From Physcomitrium patens (Eukaryota > Streptophyta > Bryopsida > Funariales > Funariaceae), in assembly GCF_000002425.4 (NCBI RefSeq), contig NC_037254.1, forward strand, positions 7,236,144 to 7,300,143: a stretch of 64,000 nucleotides of DNA, given 5' to 3'. A program made the translations under genes and the position numbers. Below the pieces are notes generated by a model. The model had not been told where the DNA came from, did no database searches, and was given only the letters and a program-made list of their open reading frames with translations. Below, in pieces: positions 11,977-24,221 of the stretch; the stretch's first letter is position 1; each line of letters starts with the position of its first letter.

Positions 11977-12515
11977 TGTCACGGACATACATATTTTTGT
12001 CTTGATAATTATTTAGATAATAAGAATAGGTAGAAGTAACTCAAAATAGATAAATATGATAAAATCTTGTAGAAAGCTTCTTAGATGCTTCATAGACACT
12101 ACTTTGTCTTTATACATGTTTATAGGTGATTGGTAGGTTGAAAACTTGGCCAACAAAGAGGCCATGTGTCGACATGTTGACCACTTATAGTACAAGTTGG
12201 ACATATGGTGTACACCTAGGAAACTTCCTTTGCAAATTAGACGTGTCCTGCAAGTTGGACATATATTAAAAGTCCTATAGCATGTCGCCATGTATTCCTT
12301 AGTTAAGTAGTATATATAGATGCAAGAGTGAAGCCTTCTTCATACTTATTTTTTTGGTTTTTAGTCTAGTTTCAAGAGTCTTATGTTTTCTAGTCTTTGA
12401 CAATAGCCATTTCCAGTTCTTCCTTGAATATACATACTTTCTTCTATTTTGTCACTTTCTTTTTGACACAGATTCCATGACTTTATGCATCTTCTTCTAA
12501 TTTGTGTCCTTGACA
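11977..12515 (+). repeat. 3' LTR
   Basis: Starts with TGTCA directly behind the polypurine tract and ends with TGACA at 12511-12515. It aligns with the 5' LTR throughout. It is slightly shorter, partly because of an 8-bp gap just before the final TGACA and small gaps in the middle. Confidence 0.75.
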
Positions 12516-14560
12516 CTCCTTTTATCTATATCTTAAATTCTTACTTTAATAAGAATAAGTTTGTTGTATTTCTTTTAAATAAATCTATTCTTAAAGTCTT
12601 TGTTAGAGAAGTTCTATTCCACCTCAATGATGTTAAAAATGTAACATATAAACATGATTTTAGTATCTTCCAATGGCATGTCGAAAACAAAAGTAAAATC
12701 TTTGATTATAAAGTTACCATGAATACATTTTGTTTCTTTTCATTATATCTCAAGGATATCTTCTATGGTGCTATATTTTAAATAGGAGCTTCTTTGATTT
12801 AAACTACATTGGAGAATCGTGGTCTCAATTATTTAAAAAGGTGTCAATAACATGATTGCTTCAAATTATATCCAATTTTTTTCTTCAATCATTTTATTGT
12901 AGATTCTATTATGGATTATTTTAAAAATTTAGGTATTTTGAATTAGACTAAACAAGTCAATTATTTTGGATGACTTTGATTTGTATTAAATAAAAAAGAG
13001 ATTTTATTTTGGCAAATTATAAATTCTATAATAGATCTACAGGTGAAATTTTATAGGTTTGTGAAAGTAGTTGTATTAGATGTGTGTTATGAACTTGAAC
13101 TCAATTGGATGGTTATATCAAATATAATTAAGATTCAAGTAAGTTAGGATCATAAAAATTAGATTTTCAAGATCAAGTTAGAAATTCAAGTTTGACATAT
13201 TGAAGCTGAAAGTTTTGCAATGAGGTTGAAGTATAAGAATGGCCAACATCCAAGCAGATTAGGAGTAATTCCTCTCAATCTATAAGTTTGAGCTTCTTTA
13301 AACTTTGTATATTTGTAGTCAATTAGTAATTTGAATTGTATAAAAAGTTAAAATCAATCTCTAGAATTAATTTAATACTTATTAAGGTTTGAAATTTGTT
13401 ATGGTGTTTACTTAGGATTCAACTATGATTTGTTAGAATTTTCTTTAGATTTGGTTAGGATTTTATCTTTATATTAGAATCCTATTAGAATTCAATTAAG
13501 ATTGGATTAAGATTCTATTAAGATTTGATTAGGATTTAATTAGAATATGTCTAGAATTTCTTTGTGATTTCTTTAAGATTTAATTCTAATTTTATTGTAG
13601 GATTTTTTAAGGTTTATTTCAAGTTGAATATATTGTAATAAGATTATTTAGTGTTGAAGATTGCTAAGATGTTTATAAACAACTTATGTATTATTATTTT
13701 TGGCTTGTAAATCAAACTTCAAGATAAGATCAAATCATTCTACAATCAAATATCAAGTAAATTTATATGCTAATTTTTATATAACAAAATACTGTTGTTG
13801 AAAAATTCTACATTGATATTTACTTATTTAATGTAAGACATAATAAAAATTGTTACAGAGTAAGATTCATCAAATATACTTAGAAACAAACTAACTGCTA
13901 TTATCTTAGTACAACTTGTCAAGTTCAATATGCACCAATTTATTAAAAACTTCAAGTCATACTCATATCAACTTCAAGATATCTTCACGAATGCCAATCT
14001 TAAATTACTCAACTAACAATTTGTGGATTTTTTTTTTGCTTACTACAACAAATCACTACTTTGCATAGTTATTGATAGTTTTCAAACATTGTAACTTTAA
14101 ATTTTGAAGAAGCTTGAGAATAGCTTGCAATCGGTTTCTTCTTTTGATGCAATTGTCTGGTGAATTGACTTGTGCCTTTTTAAACACCACATAGTCAAAA
14201 GAAATTTCTACATTTTTGAGAATAAAAAAAATATAGTTTAAACTCATTTCACAAATTTCTTTCTAAAAAGACATTATGCATGCAAAACAATTTGAAGCAT
14301 TGGAAAAGCTTCCCACTATTTGAATATAGAGTAATTTCTCTCATTTTATAATTTCCAAAATTAGATTATTTTTGAATCAAAATATAAAAATAAAATTATA
14401 TTTTGATTTTAAAAAAAGCTAAATTTGGTGGTTTGGACAAACCACCAAAATCTTCCCAAAGTAAAGACTTGCCAATAGAATACTAATCAATACCGTTGCA
14501 ACCCGCATTCATTTTTATTGAAGAACCCGAAGACTAAGACTTGAGAATGTTAATTCGCCG
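12516..14560. other. AT-rich relic sequence
   Basis: AT-rich throughout. Between about 13430 and 13620 a short motif of the form 'gattaggattt' or 'gattaagattc' recurs many times with changes, a degenerate short tandem repeat. The 98-codon ORF that starts inside the LTR (12485) and runs to 12781 shows no domain. No gene recognised. Confidence 0.45.
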
Positions 14561-14631
14561 ATGTGGAATTCATCTGCAGCTCTCAACCCACTTAATCAGA
14601 TTTCAAGAATTAGGGTTTAATTGATGAATAG

Positions 14632-14982
14632 ATGTCTGTCAAGACCACCCAAGCCGATGGTCAAGTAGGGTCTCGGAAGAACAAGCGCCTTGTATCTCAC
14701 CAATCTCTTACAGCAGACATCAAAGAAGATAAGTCTTTTCTATCACCAAACTTTCCTATAACTTGCACTATTGCAAAAACTAAGAGAGCCGATTCTAATC
14801 AAATGAACAAGCTCCACTATCCTCAACTTTATAGAATTCATTATGCGAAGACACAACGAGCACAAGTGTCACGTTCCGCTGGAGAACAAGTTGTGTTGCA
14901 GGTGGGATTAGTGGGCTCTAGCTCCCCATCTTATGTTCCCATTTTTTTGTCATCGGATGTCTCTTACTTCAGGCAAGTTTAA
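14632..14982 (+). CDS. unassigned ORF, doubtful
   Basis: A 116-codon ORF starting with ATG where GC content rises after the AT-rich block. The product is basic at the N terminus and has no motif I recognise. A possible splice donor ('ttgcag|gtggga') lies inside it at about 14903, so it could be part of a spliced transcript. It could equally be the leader of a non-coding RNA. Confidence 0.2.
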   Translation: MSVKTTQADGQVGSRKNKRLVSHQSLTADIKEDKSFLSPNFPITCTIAKTKRADSNQMNKLHYPQLYRIHYAKTQRAQVSRSAGEQVVLQVGLVGSSSPSYVPIFLSSDVSYFRQV

Positions 14983-15383
14983 GTATCCTTTTATTCCTCA
15001 TTTGTTAAGGTGGCCGCTTTCAGTGGTGATATTGTGTATTGCTGTACTTGTGTGTTTTCTACTTCCGACACTCTTCTCTTGTTTTGCGGTTTGTTGGTCT
15101 TTTTGTCAGTTGATTTTAATGGCCATGAATTATGCTCATAATTGGTCCTTACAGGTCTACACAAAACGTAAGTTAATGGCTGGGATAGAGTTTATCCTGT
15201 TCTTCGCGTTAACATAATGAAAGATATGTGTGGGGATTAAATTCGCAGGATTCCGACACCTCGGATTGAGTTTTGTGTTTCTCAACCTCTTTGGTCTCTC
15301 ACGCTGCCAATGGCATCCTTTCAGCGTTTCGTCCAGCTGCTTCAGCGACAGCAATGAGGGTGCTCATTCTTTATCATTCTCCA

Positions 15384-15646
15384 TGCTGGAAATGTGGGGT
15401 CCAAAATCGGGGAATGTAATCTGTGGAGGAACTGTCAGTTTCTTCCAGATTTCCAGTGAGCCTCGATCTGGAGCGAGTCAGGAAGTGGAACTGGCCATGG
15501 ATGGTGTATTGAGGAAAATGATTACATTACTTTGTAAGACAACCGCATCATTACGGATGGCTACCTACCGCAATTTGAAGGTCATTAGTTCACTTTCACT
15601 CTTCACGAATTTGTTCTTGGAGAGGTTTGAAAGAACGAGAAGTTAA
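15384..15646 (+). CDS. unassigned ORF, doubtful
   Basis: The frame is open from about 15230, but its first ATG is at 15384. The predicted peptide of about 87 residues has no recognised domain. Composition is gene-like, yet no consistent exon chain links it with the ORF at 14632. Confidence 0.15.
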
Positions 15647-15649
15647 ACA

Positions 15650-17100
15650 TTCCGACGCATTTAATTAGGATCGTCACTTACTGTTTCGCATTGTCTGTGG
15701 TGTAATTGACGAGTCAATTGATACCATCTCACCACAGATTGCATGAACTAGTCAATCCGGTGTCGAGAGTCCCACAAAGGTTTCACTAATTCCCAAACTA
15801 ATGCTCTTCGTAAGGAAAAACCTCCACAGAAAATTCACGACATGCTTGTTACTAAAGTCTGCCCAGCTCGCCTCAAAAGCCAACACATGCGAGGTCGATA
15901 GGGATTGTAAACGCATTCGTCGCCATGCTGACAAACAATGAAACAGCGAATTTACAGCAAACCCTAACGACAGAAGATGCTCAACCCATCATGTTGGATG
16001 ACAGGCATGATAGGAGTCCAAAAGCATCTGCAATTAGCCAAATGAACTAACACGGAGACCCCATCTAATGTTACGTGAACACGTTTGTATCGCTGGTAGG
16101 CACTGAGTCTCCTTAACGCACGTTGCAGAGTTGCCCTAAGCTAAGAAACGGCAAAGACCCGAACAGAATTCAATGCTCACGAGGTTGATTATTATATTGT
16201 TCTTTCAAAACATGGCTTTACTCACAAAGCTCCACTTGTTCTTGGAGTAATACATACTGTACCTTCGTGTACTTCTTCGTAGGAGCTTGAAACAAAAAAA
16301 ATCCCGCTTCATCTTCCACCGCTTAATTGAATAACTCATTCCAACATATTCTTCCGCTTCTCGCCAATCTGACAAACTCTAAACTCGAAGGCCAGGTTCA
16401 GGGTGGAGTCGGAACAGAGCTGGCATTTACCAAAGCAGTCTCATCTTCCTGCAATGGCTATTAGTAGCAGAAAGGATAAAAACCCACCGGTGGACTCGAT
16501 TGGGCTCGGCTTCTTCTTCCAAACCGAGAGTCAACTCTCATCATCGCCAAGTTCTGTGAGGTCCATTAAAAGCCGAAGCGCATCGTGAGGTCCTTCCTGC
16601 ATTGTTCACACTAGAGATTTGGAGCAATGAACGTAACCTGGGATCAAAAAAGCCACGACGACATTCATACAGCAGGCCCTTCCACGGGTTAAAAGAATAA
16701 GTTTCAATGGAACAATGTAAAAATGGGCTCAGACATTGAGGATCTCCAATTTGAACAGTAAGTTAAAAAAATATGGTTTTGTGTAGGGCATGTGAGATTT
16801 TTTTTTTTTTTACAGAATTTGTTTTTGTCCATGATGCACAGTCTTTTGGAATGGATCTGTATTGGAATAGACCTAGAGACCAGCTTATGTTTTTTTGAAG
16901 CTGCCGTTTCAGTTTCTATAACAATATTGTTTAAATTTCAAACGATTTTGTTAGAACTGGTAGATTGAATTTTGAGATGACGATGCAATATAAAATCCGT
17001 GAAGAAATAGAACAAACATGTCCTTGTTTCGCAAGAAAGAGTCGGAATCGGTGGCAGGGAATGAAAGCGACTCTGACAGAATTCCCATGAAAACTGGGTT
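15650..17100. other. moderate-GC sequence without a recognised gene
   Basis: Base composition is like the genic parts of the window, but no long ORF or domain could be supported on either strand. A minus-strand ORF of 129 codons begins with ATG at 17327 and ends at 16938; part of it is the translated GA/TC microsatellite, so I do not call it a gene. Confidence 0.35.
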
Positions 17101-17105
17101 AACCT

Positions 17106-17131
17106 GAGAGAGAGAGAGAGAGAGAGAGAGA
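17106..17131 (+). repeat. (GA)n microsatellite
   Basis: Thirteen GA units in a row on the plus strand. It sits about 2.7 kb before the O-fucosyltransferase start codon, in a stretch that could be that gene's promoter or first leader exon. Confidence 0.9.
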
Positions 17132-19847
17132 CGTGGGAGCTCGGAAGAAAGGTTGCAGAATCCAGAGTTTCGTGCTTGCCATCATTTTCTTGCTGCTCAA
17201 ATCCAACTAACGCTTCTTCCATGGCATGGCAGCAAGGCAGCCAGCCCACGAACGATCCTTCACCTTCCCACACACCAGCTCTGCAGCAGTCCTCCGCAGC
17301 CATAAGTACCATCAGCAGATCGTACATTTGTTAATTTTCTTTGCAGTAGACTTCCTGTGCAAGTTGTGGTAATGTAAACCTGAGAAAAACGGGATTGACC
17401 ACGGATCACAGCGAAAGTGTCAATCCAGACAGGGACGCGGCCAAGGACGCGAGGGGACCTCATCCCCTTCTCTTCGGAATTGCTCGTAAATGACGATACT
17501 TCGCTCTACACATGGGCATAGCATCTTTCTGAATATTGGCGGGGGCAGAAGGAATGAATTGTCTCTCTGACGAGATGTTCGGCAATCTTTACTTGACATT
17601 GTGCGGACGCGGTGCAGTGCCTTCCCAGTCTTTTTTCGAACTTCAGTGCTATTCTTGCACTTGGGCTGGTGATGTGTCACACAGGACTGGGAGTGGAAGC
17701 GGATCTGGGGACTTCATATTTTAGTTTTTTTAATACATATATTTCTGATCGAGCTGAATCTTTTTGGTGCAGATCTCTTCGTGGGTAGTGGAAATTTTCC
17801 GCTGTTGCGATAATTCTGGAGTATTTCACGAAGGGGAATTTTTGCGTCCCGGAGAATCGTAGTGCTAGTGCGTTGTCGGTCGTTATTGGTACGCACCTCA
17901 ATATTTCTGTTCTGTATCTCACTTCTTACTCGGACCCACTGCGTGAGTTTGCGTATCTTTTTGCTGGATTTTAGTTAGTGATGGACTACGTTGGGGAAGA
18001 TTCTGTGGAGATGCACGGTAAAGACGGACCCACTTTCGGTAGCTGTTCTTGATTGCCAGTTTCTCGAATCGTCCCGGTTGTTTATTTTATGGGTTTGCGG
18101 TGAAATATACAGTGGTGTCCCAGGATCTCATGAGAATTCACAGCGCGGGGGCTTGAAACCCTGCTCCTAGCCCCGCCTCCCAAACCACTGTCTGAAATTG
18201 CCCATCCTCCGTTTTTGTTTACTTCTTTCGGTTTGCGGTGTCTTCATCCAGTACTTGACAATGGTTTTCTTCGCTCTGTTACAATGAAGCTTCTTGCCGT
18301 GGCACATATTCATTGAGGTGCTTGTGGACTTTAGATTTTGGAAATTTTATACAGTCACTGTCAAGGAAGAAATGAATTGCTGTATCAAGCCACTCAGAAA
18401 TTGCTTTGTCGAAATTGGGCATACGATCTTTCACCCCACATGTGGGACGACTCACTCTGAGCTTGAAGGTGTAGTTTCTACCTCAGTGCGGCGCATTGTG
18501 TTCCTCTAGCTTCCGTGATCCATCGATTTTTTTAATGAATCTACATGATATGGAGTTTCCACTTTTCGCCAGCTCATTTCCGCCTCTGCAGACAGCGACC
18601 CGAGTGAACACTCTGTCATGGTGTGCAGATTGTGCTAAATTCAATTTTAAGGGTTATGATTTCATTTTAGGACAGCTCTCTTCAGCTCTTACAAGGTACA
18701 ATCTTGCAATTATAGGTCGGGTAGTTTACAACACTTCTTTTGCTTGCAAAACAGTGTTTTCATTGACTTTGACTGGAATGGCTAACAACCGGGAACATGA
18801 GCAAATTAAGTCGTTCTAGTGAGTTTCATTAAATGTAGGTAGTCGATTCCATCGTGTCAGATATTTGGCTCAGAACGGAGAACATGTGGAGTCACATCGA
18901 TGTAGCTGGAAAATATGCCCAGGAAGACTTCAACAGTAGCTTTGTTCCACTTGGTTAAAGCTCTTGCGTAATATACTAGACAATATTCCTACTTTGCAGA
19001 GAAATCGCCCCTGAAACGTCCGAATTAGATTCACAATGGTTGCCTGAGTTAACGATTAAATGTTTCTGTAGAGAAAATGCTGGCAGGAAACATTTCAAGT
19101 AAACGACCATCAAATTTTATACTTGAAAGGAAAAGAGTCGAGCACCATCAGACTCGAGTAGGAATACAATGTTACACAAAGTTGCAGTGTTCTGTGTCTC
19201 GATGCTTTGGATAACAGTTTAGGGTTTTTCCATCCGATGACCATGGATGATATGTTTTTAGAATAGCTGACGAAGATGGAAACCTGTAGTACTGATTTAA
19301 ACATTAAAAACAGGTTTAGAAGCTGTATTGCATGTCAGAGTATATACATTGTTGTGGGGATGTTCACCATTGCTAGGTTATTAAGTAGTGTTTGAGAATC
19401 TATGGGCATTTCATGACATCAATTTTTTTTCGTACATATTGATTTCTGATACTCGTGTTTACTGCCTCAAAATGCCGATCATTTCTACTTTGTGGCTTTG
19501 TTTAGGAGGCGTAGCTTATTTTATGGATCAAAGTATCTTGCGGTTGGATTTTGAAGCGGAGAGATTCGATGGGATTTAGAAGAGGTTGGCGATATTGGCT
19601 TCACACTACTTAAGTGATTGTTTTAGAAGATGATTCAGTCCTGTAGGATCCATCCTCAGCAATCGGTTCTCTTTTAGTTTAATGATCAACCAAATCGATT
19701 ACGCTTGCTAGTTTATTCTGAGTTTGACTCGACAAGAGCTGAAAGTAAGCGGGAGCACGTGTTCAAACAAGTTTATCAGGTGAATCCTGTGTGCAAGAGT
19801 ATGTGTATTTCTTAATATATGTGTGAGAGGTGCAACCAATTCCTCTA
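17132..19847 (+). promoter_or_regulatory. probable promoter and long 5' leader region of the O-fucosyltransferase gene
   Basis: About 2.7 kb of moderate-GC DNA with only short ORFs, none recognisable. In this genome type long, intron-containing 5' UTRs are common, so the region most likely holds the promoter and one or more leader exons. No TATA box or leader splice site could be fixed from the sequence alone. Confidence 0.35.
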
Positions 19848-22800
19848 ATGGACGAAGCATTTGGGGATCCCGGTTCGCATGGCAGAGCTGGAGATGGAGA
19901 GAAACAGGTCTCACCAGTTCGTGAAAGCAGACTTTCAGCACTGCGAAGGACAGATTCTGTTGTTCAAGGTGGATTTTCTAGCTCAGGTCGAACGACACCC
20001 ACTCTTCTACAACGCTCAAATTCTATGAGTGCGGATAAGTTGTGGTCGAACTCACAACAATCAGGACTCTCTTCCCCAACTACACGCAGCCGACAGAATG
20101 CAGCATTTAGGACTCAGGCTGGTCCACCTCCTAGTCCAAGAAGCGATCTCCTCTCCAGGCCCCATTCTCCAGTTCCTCGATCTCCTCGGGCTTTACCTCC
20201 TGAAACGTCGCTTCCGGAATCTGGAAGAGGAAGTCCAAGATTTATATCATTATCCAGTCAGTCGGCATTCCAACAGTTTACTGGAGGTAATACCTTTTCA
20301 ATGAAAGGGCGAGGACGCATACTGAAGAGAGGTGGCACCGTGTTCTTTGTGACTTTGTTTTTGTGGTTTGCACTTAACTGGTGGTACTTATCCAGCTTTC
20401 AACAGTCCGCTTTGCAATCGCTCGAGAACTTGGAGACTCCACAAGCAGATTCTGTGAGTTTGACAATCCTCATTTGGAACAGCTCATGTGCACTACCAGA
20501 AACATATATATTTACCTACTGCAACAAGCATACTACTTTGTCAATTGCAACGCTTAAATGTCCTTTTGTGGTATGCATTGGATCCACCAAACAATGTTTG
20601 AGGTCATGAATTGTTCTCCTGTGTAGATCACTATGTGAAGGACGTGTAATTCATTTCAATGGAACTTGGATGGTTGTGTTTGTTGGCCTCAAAGATTTTC
20701 TATTCTACGTGATTGCAGGTACGCCAAGTCGGTGTTGTCAATCGATCCTCCGCAGTCTTATATGAACGCATGCTTGCATTGGCAGCACATGAACTTGCTG
20801 AGGTGATGATGTTTCTACCCTGGGCTTATCTGACATTACATTTAAGAGTTCTTATAGGTTTAGCATTGCTATCCAACCTTCCGATATCTTATATGAAATC
20901 ATAGCACCTGAATGAGGAGTGTTAAGATTTATTGGTTGTATTTGTATGGTGTATGTAGATGTAAATAAACAACCAATTCCTTTGGCATTCCCGTCGTTGA
21001 TGCTGTGCGGAGTCTTATTGAAATTAGTGGGGATTATTGGTAACGTCTTTAGCTTGTTGCTCATCATAGTTGTATTTGGTTACAGAATGAGTTCAAGCCC
21101 GAGCCGGATGTTTTGTGGGAGGAGCCAACTCAGAATGCCATTACATGGCTTCCTTGTGCAAATCAAAGAGCTGAGGATCACATTCGTCAGTTCCTGCTTT
21201 CCTTCCTTCCTTCCTTTCATTCTTGTAAAATCTTGTTGCTTGTAAATCGGATGTAATTTAAACTTTTGAACTACAGGAGGTGATTGACATTTATCTGACG
21301 ATATTTTAGCCAATCATACAATCGGTAGATGTTTAAGCCGACCAAACGTTCTCATCTTGGGCAATGGTGATGAAACTAGTCTATCTGGAAATCAGAGATC
21401 AGATAAATTGTGGTAATATCTTCTCTTTCACTTCATGATCCACCAAGTACCTTCTACAAGGTCCAAATGCGCAGCACCAGAGTGTGCCATTCTGTGCGTG
21501 AACAGGATTCATCATAGCAGTATTATTCATTTCATGCTTCGTTTTGTGATTGTAGCTCCTCCGCCACTCGAGCATATGACCGGCTATATCATGATCAATG
21601 CTAATGGCGGCCTCAACCAGCAGCGTGTTGCGGTAGGCTTATTTGATTATTGATTCATTGCTTTTATAAGTCGTGATACCTGATGCAAACTTAAAAGTTT
21701 TCGAAAACAATTGCCTTGCAATACCTTTCCCTTCGGATCTTCGAACGCATGTATTGATAATGTCTACGGCGTCGGTTTTGCAGATCTGTAATGGTGTGGC
21801 GGTGACACGTTTGTTGAATGCCTCTTTGGTTTTACCTAGATTTTTATTCAACAGTGTATGGAGAGACTCAAGGTTCTATTCTGAACATTCATCATGGTGT
21901 GGGTTATTGGGTGGTGCGAGAGATGAGGATATTTCATAGTTGATGCAAAAGCAAAAACAAGGATCTCCGGATGAACATGAAGTTTTTGTTGTGCAAGTTG
22001 TGGCGTTACTCGCAATTTTAGTTTTGACATCTTTCACTTGTAACGCCGAGTCTTTTTGAGATGTGGTGCAGTCAGTTCGGGGATATATACGACGAAGCTT
22101 ACTTTATGAACCACTTAAAAGAGGATGTGCGAATAGTTAAAGAGCTGCCTCTTGAGCTGCAATCCTTGGATCTTGAGGCAATTGAAGCCGTGGTGAGCTT
22201 TGCAGGAATTTCAATACTGTAATTCCTTCCTGTTAATTTAACTTTGTGTTTTTCGGTCTCTTCTCTGTTCTGTATGGCTTGAATCGGATCATAGTTGGAC
22301 AACATTGTCTTTTTGAGAATCCTGATGAAGCAAAATAACACCTAAAAACAAGTCTTGTTGACCCATTTTGTCTGACATCTGAAATCAGCTGGTTTAGTTC
22401 AGATTCTCGGGCCTACTAGTCGCCTTTCCTACAAGTGTTTCAGTGTTTCCCAACGCTTTCGCCTCCTAATCCTCATCTTATATCAATATACCATTTCCAT
22501 GATGTTGAAGTGGCTTGTAGGGTTTTAAGCTTTGGCTGTTTCACCATTACTGACGTGGATAATATAGGTGACAGAAATCGATGTCCCGAAGGAAGCGAAG
22601 CCCAGCTTTTACCTCAAGCACATTCTTCCTTTGTTGATGGAGAAGCAGGTGGTACTTTTTGAAGGTTTTGGTAATCGTTTGGCCTTTGACCCCGTGCCCT
22701 TTGATATTCAGGTACTCTTTTGCAAAGCCTCATTGTTTACCTTCTTTAGTTCAAAATAAGTATTCTCCCAGTTTGCTCAACTGCCTCAAATTGATAAATA

Positions 22801-24221
22801 CATTGATTTTGCAGAGATTGAGATGCCGCTGCAACTTCCATGCGCTTAAGTTTGTGCCGAAGTTACTAGAACTGGGAGGTTTGATTGTGGAGAGAATGCG
22901 AGACAAACATCCTCGCTGGGGTCCCAATGATGATGACTTTGATGCTGAAGAAAACCCGCATCTATCAGGTAACTCCAAGGCGAATTGATCGGACTGATTA
23001 TCCTCGTTTAATGTCTTTTCGCGAATTTAAGTGAATTGTTAAGCCTCAAAACTCAGTTGCCTGTCGTTTTCTTATTATATGCGATCACAGATTCAGAGGC
23101 CTGCAATTGTTGGGCTTGCAAAATTTAAGAGATGTATCTAAAAGTATTTCCCTAGAATCGAATATCTTCCTCATCAGTTCTGGTGTCCAAGCTGAAACAC
23201 TCTAAGACGTCAAGTGCATGTGCCTCAGGAACCGAAAGAATTCCCATACGATCGGCGAAGCCTGTTCCCAAGTATCTGGCTGTGCACATGCGCTTTGAGA
23301 TGGACATGGTAGCCTATTCCTTGTGTGAATTTGGAGGAGGTGAGACAGAAAAGAAGGAGCTTCAAGCTTATCGTGCTCTGCATTTCCCAATCCTTGCGAA
23401 GCTTGAACAGGATGGGAGGTAAGGGTTCTGTTTCCAACCAGATTCTGTACCTAGATCTACTTAGGAAGCTAAGAAGCTACACGATTTTACTTCTCCTCTA
23501 GGAACAATGCTTGAGAGTGAGTATTGACGAAATCATGGTCCCTCCAGGTTGGGGACAGCTGATGTCCAGAGAGAGCTTGGTCATTGCCCTCTCATGCCAG
23601 AAGAGAGCTTTCTGATGTTAGCTGCACTGGGCTTCAGAAGAGGAACACGAATTTTACTCGCAGGAGCACACATGTATGGTGGGGAAAAGAAGATGACCAT
23701 TCTTAAGAATCTGTACCCCAATATAGTCACCAAAGAGGAACTCCTAACCCCGGAGGAGCTTGAGCCCCTTCGCAACCACTCATCCCAGGTAGGTACTCCA
23801 TGTCTTACAATTCTTCTTTTGGCCAATCTCTTGAGTAGTTTACGTGCCTGCTGATTTTCGATCGAGCTTAGCTTGCGTTGTAATGATTAACATTTTGTGT
23901 AATTCGCAGTTGGCAGTGCTGGACTACTTGGGTTGTGCAATGGCAGACGCATTTGCTATGACTGATTCGGGGAGCCAGCTATCCTCTCTAGTTTCTGGCC
24001 ACCGAATTTACCACGGTTCAGGCCATCGCCCCACAATACGCCCTAACAAGAAACGACTTGCTGCTATATTCGAGCACAACGCCACCATTGAATGGAGCCA
24101 TTTTGAGAATAGAATTCGTAAAATGGTGGCGGAGACTAAAAGGATTGCTGCTCGCCCCATTTCTCGAAGCGTTTACAGGCATCCGAGGTGTTTAGAGTGT
24201 ATGTGTAAACATGAGGTTTAG
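19848..24221 (+). CDS. GDP-fucose O-fucosyltransferase family protein, 11 exons
   Basis: Exons: 19848-20453, 20719-20802, 21086-21185, 21556-21632, 21784-21872, 22072-22192, 22568-22711, 22815-22968, 23178-23418, 23548-23788 and 23910-24221. All introns are GT-AG and phase holds, giving 722 residues. The protein has a Ser/Pro/Arg-rich cytosolic tail (1-160), one membrane anchor at about 163-184, and a lumenal catalytic region, so it is a type II Golgi enzyme. Family motifs: 'GYIMINANGGLNQQRVA' (about 273-289, the GDP-fucose site start), 'LLNASLVLPRFL', 'AVHMRFEMDMVAY' with the conserved H-x-R-x-E (495-499), 'DSGSQLSSLVSGHRIYHG', and the tail 'SRSVYRHPRCLECMC'. Plant members probably move fucose onto proteins or cell-wall glycans; the acceptor cannot be told here. 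The start ATG lies in the same frame as a slightly longer open stretch without another ATG. Confidence 0.93.

Larger units (their letters stand above)
6440..12515 (+). mobile_element. inactivated Ty3/gypsy LTR retrotransposon with chromodomain
   Basis: A near full-length element of about 6.1 kb: LTR, gag, protease, reverse transcriptase, RNase H, integrase, chromodomain, polypurine tract, LTR. The RT-RNaseH-integrase order is the Ty3/gypsy order, and a chromodomain after integrase marks a chromovirus. Every domain is broken by stops or frameshifts, so it cannot move on its own. The two LTRs are alike over their whole length but differ at many sites, mainly transitions, so the insertion is not recent. 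I could not find a target-site duplication: 'aacta' lies before 6440 and 'ctcct' after 12515. Many stops are TGA, TAA or TAG where the family has Arg, Gln or Trp, as expected from deamination of methylated cytosine. Confidence 0.9.

Noticed and set aside
12485-12781. 98-codon ORF across the 3' LTR edge
   Set aside because: Half lies inside the LTR, no domain is seen, and the AT-rich codon pattern is as expected by chance.
13430-13620. TTAGGATTT-like repeats as interstitial telomere sequence
   Set aside because: The unit varies and does not match the plant TTTAGGG array; it is a degenerate AT-rich repeat.
16938-17327. 129-codon minus-strand ORF with ATG
   Set aside because: Contains the translated TC microsatellite (Ser-Leu repeats) and no motif; more likely leader or promoter DNA.
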